DNA of 64,000 nt from contig CM049317.1 in the NCBI GenBank assembly GCA_026874595.1, forward strand, positions 13,632,882 through 13,696,881, given 5' to 3'. Shown here piece after piece: positions 26,230 to 37,970 of the stretch. This DNA is from Sipunculus nudus (Eukaryota; Annelida; Sipuncula; Golfingiida; Sipunculidae). Made by a program: the position numbers and the translations under genes. Every line of letters begins with the position of its first letter. Within the stretch, counting starts at the first letter, position 1. The notes beneath the pieces are model-generated. The model had not been told where the DNA came from and did not search any database. It saw only the letters and a program-made list of their open reading frames with translations.

Positions 26230-27099
26230 GTAAGATGTAAACAGTTTGTTTTGGCAAATTCAGGCGGCATGGTGCCGGGCCATGGGGGCTGACATGTTTG
26301 TTGTCACTGGTCAGCTGTCAGATTCAGCCATCGACGCAGGCGTGGTTGGCCATTTTTGCGCTACGGGTCAGAGGAATTATTGATATAACGCCAACAGAAC
26401 GATCTTAACTGCTGTTTTGACCATTTTTATATGACGGATCGATATTAGCTCCGTCCACGGCGTGTTAAGAATGGGACAGGGATCGAAGCCAGCACAAACT
26501 GGCTGAAAATTACTGAACTGGCGCGCAGGGAGAGGGAGGCATGATTCAATGATGTAAAGTGAATTCAGGACTGCTTTCTGAGGCAATTGAATCGGTTTAA
26601 CCCTTGGCGTATTTTTATTTACAGATATATTATGTTATGTTTTGGTATGGCGGTTTGTGGGGCCTATATATATATCATAGCATGAGCTGTATGAAATTGT
26701 ATGATGCAATAATTTTGATGAACTGGTAATTATAAAAATTAACTTATCTAACCGATGGGATTATCCATACTATTGCTTGTAACATATTCTGAGATAATTT
26801 CCATCATATCAATAACCTTAAAACACATTACATCCTCACATTTCAACACCTTCCCCCACCCTACACACACTGGCCATCAGAAAATTATAATAAACCAATA
26901 TTATATATGACCTGATTCACTTTGCCATACATGCCACTTTGTCAGTATATGAAATGTTATGCTTAAGAGATATTTGTCACAGGAATACTTCTCACACCCC
27001 ATCTCCCCTTTTGCATGCTTAAAATGTTCTGACTACTGAGTTCTTATTAGCAAAATGACATAGGTGACATTCCTGTAGTTATAAATAAGATAACTCTGA
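26230..27099 (+). other. DARS1 intron 1, 5' part
   Basis: Begins with the GTAAGA donor and the downstream edge of the CpG island, then becomes AT-rich. No exon or element recognised. Confidence 0.5.
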
Positions 27100-27500
27100 T
27101 TGACCAGAATGTCATTCCATTAATCATAACCAAAATTTCATTTCTCTAACCATTGCCAACAACAATATTATCAAACTGTCATCTTAACATCCATTACCAA
27201 AATGTCATTCCAGCAACTATTCCAAGGATATAATTCCCACAACCGTACTTACATGTCATTCCCTCTGCCATTACCAAAATGTTAATTATTTCCACAACAG
27301 TTATCTGGACCTCAATCCCATAACCATTACCAGGATGCAATACGCACAACTATTATCAAGATGTCATTACCATAACCATTTAATACCTGCTAGAATATCA
27401 TCTCACAATTTTTATCAAGCTGTCATTCTTACATTACCAAGATTCAGTCCCACAACCATTAAAAGGATGTCATTCCTACAATTAAAACCAAGACATGCAG
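27100..27500. repeat. Degenerate ~30-40-bp minisatellite
   Basis: A loose tandem pattern of words such as CCATTACCAAAATGTCATTCC and CACAACCATTA.CA.GATG recurs at roughly 30-40-base intervals. Copies are strongly diverged, so this is an old array next to, but different in sequence from, the TGTCAC array that starts at 27.55 kb. Confidence 0.65.
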
Positions 27501-27554
27501 GACAGGGCCAAATTTGGAACATATCTTGGAAACTTCAGCTTGCAAGTTTATGAT

Positions 27555-30500
27555 AATCCATCACACAGGTGACACAGATATCTGTCAAATACAGTCCCAC
27601 AGGTGACAGAGATATCAGCCACATATTGTCACAGATACCTGGCAAATACTGTCACACAGGTGACACATATCTTTAATATACTGTCACAGGTGATATATCT
27701 GTTGCATACTGCCACACAGGTGACAGATGTCTTTCACATATTGTCACACAGATGACACAGATATCTTTCACAGTTCACACAGATCTATGTCTCTCACATA
27801 CTGCCTCACAGGTGACATGTACAGGTATCAGTCACACACTTTCACACAAATCACACAGATATCTGGCACATACTTTCACACAGGTGATAGAGATATCAGT
27901 AACAAATTACAGATATCGGCACATACTGTCACACAGATGACACTTGTCGTTAATTTACTGTCACATGTGATATATCTATCACATACTGACACACAGTTGT
28001 CACACATGTCTTTCACATATTGTCACACAGGTGACACAGATATCTCTCACATGTGGCCAAACAGGTGACATGTTTAGATATCAGTTGCATACTATCACAC
28101 AAATTACACACATATCTTTCAAATACTGTCACACAAATCACACAGATACCCTTCATATTCTGCCACACAGATGACACAGATATCTTTCACATACTGCCAC
28201 ACAGTTGACATGTATAGATATTGGTCACACGCTTTCGAGCAAATCACACACATATCTGGCACATACTGTCACTTTGGTGACACATATCTTTGATATACTG
28301 TCACAGGTGACATATCTGTCACATACTGCCACACAGCTGACAGATATCTTTCACATATTGTCACACAGGTGACACAGATATCTCTCACATACTGACACAC
28401 AGGTGACATGTTCAGATATCAGTCACACACTATCAAACAAATCACACAGACTTTTTTCCCATACTGTCACACAGGAGACGCAGATATCTTTCACAAACTG
28501 CAGATATCTCTCACATACTGACACACAGGTGACATGTTCAGATATCAGTCACACACTATCAAACAAATCACACAGACTTCTTTCCCATACTGTCGCACAG
28601 GTGATGGAGATATCAGTCACATGTCACAGATATCTGGCACATACTGTCACACAGGTGACACTTATCTTTATTTACTGTCACAGGTTACATTTCTATCACA
28701 TACTAACACACAGATGTTACATGTCTTTCACATATTGTCACACAGGTGACACAGATATCTCTCACATATGGCCAAACAGGTTACATGTTTAGATATCAGT
28801 CACATACTATCACACAAATTACACAGCTATCTTTCATATACTGTAATACAGGTGACATAGATATCTTACATACTGCCACGCAGGTGACATGTACAGATAT
28901 CATTCACAAATTTCACATCTGTCATGCAGCTGAAACATATCAATCTGTCACATACTGTTACAGGTGACGCATATTGCCACAAACTGTCTCAAAGATATCT
29001 GTTACATACTGTCACACAGGTGACACATATCTTTTAAATACTGCCACACAGTTGACACACATCAGGTACACACTATCACACAAATCACACATATCTAGCA
29101 TATATTGTCACACAGGTAACATATATCTGTCACATACTGCCACACAGGTGACACTGATATCAGTCGCGCACTTTCACACAAGTCATAGATATCTGGCACA
29201 TACTGTCAAAAAGGTGAGATATCTGTCACATACTGTCACAGGTGAAACCAATACTTGTCACAAACAGTCTCACAGATATTTGGTATATACAGTCACATAG
29301 GTGACAGAGATATCAGCCACATAATGTCACAGATCTATATCTGTCATGTACTGTTAAGCAGGTGACACATATCTGTCACATCATGTCACACAGGTGACAC
29401 AGATATCTCTTACATACTGCCACATGGATTGCACAGATATCTGTCACATACTCTCACACAGGTGACACATATCTTTCACATAGTGTCACAGGTAAAACAT
29501 ATGTCACATATTACCGCACAGGTGACACATATTTTTCATGTACTGCCACATAAATTGCACTGATATCTGGCACATACTGTCACACAGGTGACACATATCT
29601 GTCTCGAACCATCACGGGTGTCACAAATCTGTCACTAACTGCCACACAGGTGAGACAGATATCTCTCACATACTGTCACACAGGTTACACAGATATCAGT
29701 CATGTGGACTATATCACACAAACCATACAGATATCTGTCACATACTGTCACAGGTGACCCAAACTAACCACAAACTGTCTCACCAATATGTCACAGATAG
29801 TCACACAGTGACAGAGATATCAGCCACATACTGTCACACAGGTCACACACATATGTCACATATGTCACATACTGTCACAGGTGAAGTAGCTGTCACATAC
29901 TGTCAAATATATATCTGACACAAATATTATCACAAATTTTCACGAATATCTGTCACATACCGTCACACAGGTGACAAGAGATATCAGCCACATAATGTCA
30001 CAGCTGTTTTGCACAAACTATCACAAAGGTTACACATATATCTGCCACATACTGTCACACAGTTGACAGATATTTGTTTCATACTGCCACGCAAGTGACA
30101 CATATCTCTCACATATTGTCACACTGATGAAGCAGATATGTCATAATGATATACTTTCACAAAGGAGAGACAGATATCTATCACATACCATCACACAGTG
30201 ATCCATCAGATATTGTCAAACATGCCACACAGATACAGATATATCTGTCACATACTGTCACACAGGTTAAACATATGCCACATTCTTTCACACAATGTGA
30301 CTGACACACATGTCACACTTATCTGCCACATGCTGTCACGCATTTGACACAGAAATCTGTTACACACTCAGGACTTTCAGAAACACTAGGGTAAGCGTAT
30401 CTGATGCTCGAAATCTCTTATGTAAGCTTGGTTCTGAGTGTCCGAGCATCCTTCCCATCATGCAAATTTCTGGCTTTGGCACCTTGTGGCAATAAGTGAC

Positions 30501-33160
30501 CATTACTGGGTGCCTCAATCAAACCCGTCAGGTTTGTAAACGCCACAATAATTTCTGAGGCTCACATTTAGGGTTTAGATATCAGTCACACACTGTTTCA
30601 CAAATCATACAGACATCTTTCCCATACTGTCACACAGGAGACGCAGATATCATTCACATAGTGCCACACAGTTGACACATACAGATATTGGTCACACACT
30701 TTCACCCAAATCACACATATATCTGGCACATACTGTCACACAGGTGATGGAGATATCAGTCACATGTCACAGATATTTGGCACATACTGTCACACAGGTG
30801 ACGCTTATCTTTAATTTACTGTCACAGGTTACATTTCTATCACATACTGACAAAGATGTTACATGTCTTTCACATATTGTTACACACATGTGACACAGAT
30901 ATCTCTCACATATGGCTTAACAGGTCACATGTTTAGATATCAGTCGCGTACTATCACACAAATTACACCGCTATCTTTCATATACTGTAATACAGGTGAC
31001 ATAGATATCTCTCACATACTGCCACACAGGTGACATGTACAGATATCATTCACACATTCGCACAAATTTCACATCTGTCACGCAGCTGCCACATATCAAT
31101 CTGTCAAATACTGTTACAGGTGACACATATTGCCACAAACTGTCTCAAAGATATCTGTTACATACTGTCACACAGGTGACACATATCTTTTAAATACTGC
31201 CACACAGTTGACACACATCAGGTACACATTATCACACAAATCACACATATCTGGCATTTACTGTCACACAGGTAACATATATCTCTCACATACTGCCACA
31301 CAGATGACACCTATATCTTTCACATACTGTCACATCTTTCATATACTGTAATACAGGTGACATAGATATCTCTCACATACTGCCACACAGGTGACATGTT
31401 CAGATATCATTCACACATTCGCACAAATTTCACATCTGTCACGCAGCTGCCACATATCAATCTGTCAAATACTGTTACAGGTGACACATATTGCCACAAA
31501 CTGTCTCAAAGATATCTGTTACATACTGTCACACAGGTGACACATATCTTTTAAATACTGCCACACAGTTGACACACATCAGGTACACATTATCACACAA
31601 ATCACACATATCTGGCATTTACTGTCACACAGGTAACATATATCTCTCACATACTGCCACACAGATGACACCTATATCTTTCACATACTGTCACAAAGGT
31701 GACACAGATATCTTTTACCTACTGCCACACAGGTGACACTGATATCAGTCACACACTATCACACAAGTCATAGATATCTGGCACATACTGTCACATTGGT
31801 GACATATCTGACACATATTGTCACAGGTGAAACCAATACTAGTCACAAACAGTCTCACAGATATTTGGTATATACAGTCACAAAGGTGACAGAGATATCA
31901 GCCACATAATGTCACAGATCTATATCTGTCATGTACTGTTAAGCAGGTGACACATATCTGTCACATCATGTCACACAGGTGACACAGATATCTCTTACAT
32001 ACTGCCACATAGATTGCTCAGATATCTGTCACATACTCTCACACAGGTGACACATATCTGTCACATACTGTTACAGGTAAAACATATGTCACATACTACC
32101 GCACAGATGACACAGATATTTTTCATGTACTGCCACCTAAATTCCACTGATATCTGGCACATACTGTCACACAGGTGACACATCTGTCACATACCATCAC
32201 AGGTGTCACAAATCTGTCACTAACTGCCACACAGGTGAGACAGATATCTCTCACATACTGTCACACAGGGTACACAGATGTCTGTCATGTGCATTCTGTC
32301 ACACAAACCATACAGATATCTGTCACATACTGTCACAGGTGACACAAACTAACTACAAACTGTCTCACTGATATGTTACCTACAGTCACACAGTGACAGA
32401 GATATCAGCCACATACTGTCACACAGGTCACACACATATGTCACATATGTCACATACTGTCACAGGTGACATAGCTGTCACATACTGTCAAATATATATC
32501 TGACACAAATATTATCACAAACTGTCACGGATACCTGTCACTTACCGTCACACGGGTGACAGAGATATCAGCCACATAATGTCACAGATGTCTTGCACAT
32601 ACTCACACAAAGGTTACACATATATCTGCCACATACTGTCACACAGTTGACAGATATTTGTCTCATACTGCCACGCAAGTGACACATATCTCTCACATAT
32701 TGTCACACTGATGAAGCAGATATGTCATAATGATATACTTTCACAAAGGAGAGACAGATATCTATCACATACCATCACACAGTGATCCATCAGATATTGT
32801 CAAACATGCCACACAGATACAGATATATCTGTCACATACTGTCACACAGGTTAAATATATGCCACATTCTTTCACACATTGTGACTGTCACACATGTCAC
32901 ACTTATCTGCCACATGCTGTCACGCATTTGACACAGAAATCTGTTACACACTCAGGGCTTTCAAGAACACTATGGTAAGCGTATCTGATGCTCGAAAATT
33001 TTATGTACGCTTGGTTCTGAGTGTCCGAGCATACTTCCCTTCGCGCAGATTTCTGGCTTTGGCACCTTGTTGCAATCAGTGACCATTACTGGGTGCCTCA
33101 GTCAAACCTGTCAGGTTTGTAAATGCCACAATAATTACTGAGGCTCACATTTCACTGTAG
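27555..33160. repeat. TGTCAC/GTGACA palindromic minisatellite, 5.6 kb
   Basis: Variable units of about 30-40 bp combine two dyads: TGTCACACAGGTGACA (arms TGTCAC/GTGACA around ACAG) and GTGACAGATATCTGTCAC, a perfect 18-base palindrome when intact. Units are joined by CACATACTG-type words. A large part is duplicated: roughly 28.43-30.57 kb corresponds to 30.58-33.16 kb, with an additional ~361-bp internal duplication near 31.02-31.74 kb. A ~210-bp non-repetitive segment closes both halves (about 30363-30575 and 32947-33155). One stray unit sits further right at 33370-33411. Translated frames (HTVTQVT-like) are artefacts. Confidence 0.9.
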
Positions 33161-34079
33161 CAAATATTCAGATAATGGCAAGATTTCTGATTTTATTATG
33201 ATATGATAATTATGTAAAATACGAGGAAGATTCAATTTTACATAACCCTTCAAACTTCGACACATATATATAATCTCCATTTGGGGCACTCTAAACTCAG
33301 ATGGGACTCGTGTAAAATTTTGCCTGAACATCCCTGACTCTTCAGAGTTTCTTCCTATTGAAAGCCCTGCTGACTGTCACACAGGTGACAAAAATATCAG
33401 CCACATACTGTCATCTAGAAACCACAGATACCAGTAACTCAGCATACCAATATCAGGAATATGTTGTGATATTTATATATTATTATAACAAGTTTGGAAT
33501 ATTGCATATTATATTTCACTCACTGTCAGTGAAGTAAAAGTTCATAATTTATACACATATGTCTTTCAGAAAATATTTTAATTTGACACCTGAATTTTAT
33601 GAAAATTCAATAAAACCTTAACATGATTTAATTTGGGAATTTTTTTAATTAAATTTGTAAAATTAGGTGATGTATGTGAAAAACAAAAAAAATCATTTTG
33701 ATATGTATTTTATATGTATCTCCCAGTGCTGACACAGATGGCTTTTAAATAATAATCTTACAAAACATGAGCAGATGTTATATGTTCTCTGGCACATATA
33801 GCCATATTGCGTGATATTGTGTTTAGGTGGCAGAAAGGAAACAGACCCCCATGTGCAGTACACATCATGCATGTGCTGCAGAATTAGGTCATGAATATTC
33901 ATGTTACCACTGAAAGGATATGAGTACATATAAGGTAACCAGACACCAGCTGAGAATGCTTATGTCATAGTACATGCCACCAACTGCTCAGCTGTGACTT
34001 GTGTCACATAATACATAACCATTATATGAAACCACTGTGTATAAATACACAGTTATAAATATACAGTGGAACCTCCCAG
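33161..34079 (+). other. DARS1 intron 1, unique spacer
   Basis: AT-rich sequence between two arrays. It contains an isolated unit of the preceding minisatellite at 33370-33411 and nothing else recognised. Confidence 0.45.
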
Positions 34080-36830
34080 TAAGAGACACTGGTCAAGCGC
34101 TGTCCATAATTGAGATGCTTCCACTTGTCAGATCTTGTCAATAAAAGAATGAAGTACTTGTCATATCTTATCCATAATAGAAAGTAGTACTTGTCATATC
34201 ATGTCCATAATAGAATGAAGTACTTGTCAGATCTTGTCCATAAAAGAATGAAGTACTTGTCATATCTTATCAATAATAGAAAGTAGTACTTGTCATATCA
34301 TGTCCATAATAGAATGAAGTACTTGTCAGATCTTGTCCATAAAAGAATGAGGTACTTGTCAGGCCTTGTCCATAATTGAATGAAGTACTTGTCAGATCTT
34401 GTCCATAATAGAATGAAGTATACATGTCAGATCTTGTTTATAAAAGGGAGAAGAATATGTGCCAGATCTTGTCTGTAATAGGATGAAATACCTGTCAGAT
34501 CTTGTACATAATAAAGAAAGTTCACTCTTCAGATCCTGTCCAAAATAAAGTAGGTATACTATCAGATCTTATCTGTAATAAAATGAAAAACTTGTCAGAT
34601 CTTTTCCATGATAGAGAAAATACACTTTTCTGATCTTGTCCATATTAGCAAGAAGTACATTTTTCAGGTCGTGTCCATAAAAGGGAGAAGTACACATGTT
34701 GAATCTTGTCCATAAAAGGCAGGGAGAAGTGAGCATGTCAGATCTTGTACATAAAAGGCAGGGAGAAGTACAAATGTCAAATAATGCCCATAACAGAGTG
34801 TGTACAATCATCAGATCTAATCAGTTATAGAATGAAGTACTTTTCAGATCTTGTGCATGATAGAAGATATTGTGCATAATAGAATGTAGAACTTGTCAGA
34901 TCTTGTCCATAATAAATGGCAGGGAGAAGTACACATGTCAAATCTTGTCCATAAAAGGCAGAGAGAAGTACACATGTCAAATTTGGTCCATAATAGAGTG
35001 TGTTCAATCATTAGATCTTATCCAGAATAGAGAGAGGTACACTTGTCAGACCTTGTCCATAAAAGGTAGGGAGAAGTAAACTTCAGATCTTGACCATAAT
35101 AGAGAATGTTTAATCCTCAGATCTCATCCATAATATAGAGGGTACATTTTTAAGATCTTGTCCATGAAAGGGAGAAGAACACATGTCAGATCTTGTCAGT
35201 AAAAGGCAGGGAGAAAAACTCATGTCAGATCTTGCAATAAAAGGCAGGGAGAATTTCACATGAGATTTTGACCATAAAAGAGAGAGTTAAGTCTTTGGGT
35301 CTTATCTGTATTAGAGAGAAGTACACTTGTCAAATCTTGTCCATAAAAGCCAGGGAGAAGTACACATCAGATCTTGTCCATAATAAAGAGTGGTCAATCC
35401 TCAGATGTCCTCTATAATAGAGAGAAGTGTACTGGTCAGATCTTGTCCATCAAAGGGAGAAGTATACATGTCAGATTTTGTCTATATAATAGAATGAAAA
35501 ACTGGTCAGATCTTGTTCATAAAATCCAGGAAGAAGTACACATGTCCAATCTTTTCCATAATACAGAGTGTTCAATCCTCAGATCTCATCCATAAGAGAG
35601 AGAAGTATCCTTGTCAGATCTTCTTCATTAAAATTTTAAGTACATATGTAAAATCTTGTCCATAAAAGGCAGGAAGAAGTACAAATGTCAGATCTTGTCC
35701 ATAAAAGGTAGGGAGAAGTTAACTTTAGATCTTGTCCATAATAGAGTGTTCAATCCTTAGACCTCATCCATTATAGAGAGAAATACACTTGTCAGAAAAG
35801 GGGGAAGTATACATGTCAAACTCAGTCCATTAAAGGCAGGGAGAAGCAGGCATGTCAAATTTTTTTCATAAAAGGCAGGGAGAAGTACACATCAGATCTT
35901 TTCCATAAAAGGTAGGGAGAAGTACACATCAGATCTTGTCCATAAAAGGTAGGCAGAATTTCACATCAGATCTTGTCAATAAAAGGTAGGAAGAAGTACA
36001 CATCAGATCTATTTTGTCCATGAAAGGGAAAGGTATACAAGTAAGATTTTGCCTATAATAGAATGAAAAACTTGTCAGATCTTCTCCATGATAGAGAAAA
36101 TACACTCTTTAGATCTTGTCCATAAAAGGAAGAAGTATACATGTCAGATATTATCTATTATATAATGAAATATTTTTCAGATCTTCTCCATAATAGAGAA
36201 ATTACACTCTTCAGATCCTGTCCATAATAGCAGGAAGTACACGTCAGATCTTGTCCATAAAAGGGAAAAAGAAAACATGTCAAATGTTGTCTATAAAAAA
36301 AATGAAAAACTTGTCAGATTTTGTCCGTAATAGAGAATGTTCAATCCACAGATCTCACCCTTAATAGAGAAAAGTACACATGTCAGATTTTGTCTTTAAA
36401 TGGTAGGGGGAAGTACACATGTCAGATCATGTCCATAATAGTGTTCAGTCCTCAGATCTCATCCATAAAAGAAAGAAGTACACTTGCCAGGTCTTATCTG
36501 TAAAAGGGAGAATTATCTATGTCAGATTCTGTCCTTAAAGTGAGAAGTACAAATGTCAGATCTTGTCCATAAAAGGTGGGGGGAAGAACACGTCAGGTCT
36601 CGTCCATGAAAAGTAGGGAGAAGTACACATCAGATCTTGTCCATAAAAGAGAGTGTTTGATCCTCAGATCTCATCCATAATAGAGGGAAATATAAATGTC
36701 AGATCTTGTCTGAAATATAATGAAATACATGTCAGATCTTCTCCATAATAAAGTTCACTCACTCTCTAGATCTTGTCCAAAATAGAAAATGTACAACCGT
36801 AAGATCTTGTCTGTTATAGATGGGAGCCTT
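34080..36830. repeat. 33-38-bp minisatellite (CAGATCTTGTCCATAA), 2.75 kb
   Basis: About 75 tandem units. The core is TCAGATCTTGTCCATAA followed by either TAGAATGA or AAGGCAGGGAGA and then AGTACA(C/T)(A/T)TG. The short form is about 33 bp and the long form, with GGCAGGGAG, about 38 bp. The left edge (CAGTGGAACCTCCCAGTAAGAGACAC at 34062-34087, in part) looks like a single-copy relative from which the array may have grown. No coding content. Confidence 0.88.
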
Positions 36831-36890
36831 CATTAAAGAAGTTACAGAACTACCAAGTAATGTATTTAATTTTTGTTTAATGACCAATAG

Positions 36891-37359
36891 TTTAAGGTGC
36901 AGATTCACCTACCTTTTGAAAAAAGAATTGTGACTTTTAGCTTCCTCTGTGTATTTATAAATATATTATTGATCTAAGGGTAATTTTGGGTGTGAAAAAG
37001 TTCTTATAACCCTTTGTGAAGGATTAATGAATTTGTTTATCAACAATATGTTTGTACACACAGCAATATTGACAAAAGGGGAAAACATATAACCTGAGTT
37101 GGTATAGGTTGCATGTATGCTGAGGTAGAAAGGTCACTTGTTACAAAACAGCATTTGCAAAGCTCTGGCCTATCTGACTTGCTGCCAGATTCCCTCGATG
37201 AATTTGGTTTTGATTTTTTTGGCAGCCCCTCCCCCCCATATTATAGATCTATATAAACAAAACTAGCAGGCTGTCTGCTGTGATATCCATGTTTTCTGGC
37301 CTTAAAAAAGGGATTAATTTAGTTTATTAAGGTCAGATAGGTGATTGGGCTTCTTTAAA
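36891..37359 (+). mobile_element. ~460-bp MITE-like element, copy 1
   Basis: This segment aligns over its whole length with 54288-54750 in the same orientation. Shared blocks include AAAGTTCTTATAA, ACACAGCAAT.TTGACAAA, TATCTGACTTGCTGCCAGAT and AAGGTCAGATAGGTGATT. The left end (TTTAAGGTGCAGATTCACC) and the complement of the right end (TTTAAAGAAGCCCAATCACC) are imperfect inverted repeats. No transposase is encoded. Confidence 0.7.
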
Positions 37360-37762
37360 GTTACTACTTCATAACACTATTATTCACAGTGCCACCTCAT
37401 GTAATTTAGATTTAGATGTGTCCGTAGAGAGTTGTCCCTGTATTACACGATCTATCAGTCAGGGTATATATCTGTAAATCACCTGTAAAATAGGAAGAGA
37501 ATATATTGCATGTTGATAGCATATTGATCTTTGTATCCCGTTCATATCACAGTGAATCCATTTTCGAATGGTTTGAGGCGTTAACAGACAGTAGTTTTAG
37601 AGAAGTAATTAAGATTAATTAAAAAAGCTGTTAAAAGTAGTAGAGAGCTGATTTGTTTAGTGGTGTATATTTATAAAGATGGCTGCGTTTTTTATTGTGA
37701 TATAATATGTGATATAACATGTACCAACAAATATACCTTTTAAATATTTTATACAAACTAAG

Positions 37763-37970
37763 TGGTGCATATAAAATATAGATTGGATTCATTAGAGATC
37801 TAATTGTATTGGTTGTGCACATAAAACTAGATGGCACTTGGTAGAGAGCAAATTGCTCTGATGGTGCACATAAATCTTGAAGGTACTCAGTAGAGAGCAA
37901 ATTGCTTCAGTGGTGCATGAAGAACTGAAAGGCACCCAGAAGAAGCCAAAATGCTATAGTGATGCACATG
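37763..37970. repeat. ~49-bp tandem repeat, about four copies
   Basis: GGTGCACATAAA-type words start copies at about 37764, 37814, 37863 and 37912. The copies share TTGGTAGAGAGCAAATTGCT. The flanking copies are diverged. Confidence 0.7.

Larger units (their letters stand above)
25560..26350. promoter_or_regulatory. CpG-rich bidirectional promoter between two divergent genes
   Basis: This is the only clearly CpG-dense segment in the AT-rich window. It contains both start codons: ATG of the zinc-finger gene on the minus strand (25914) and ATG of DARS1 on the plus strand (26183). The 268 bases between them include an E2F-like site GCGGGAAA (25971-25978) and an E-box CACGTG (26056-26061), but no clear TATA box. 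A shared CpG island between head-to-head genes is a common animal arrangement. Exact transcription starts cannot be read from sequence. Confidence 0.7.

Noticed and set aside
27727..32978. Repeated HTVTQVTDI-type peptides
   Set aside because: Translations of the palindromic minisatellite. Frames are broken irregularly and no gene signal is present.
27555..33160. CRISPR-like array
   Set aside because: The repeats are contiguous and variable with no distinct spacers, and the DNA is an animal intron.
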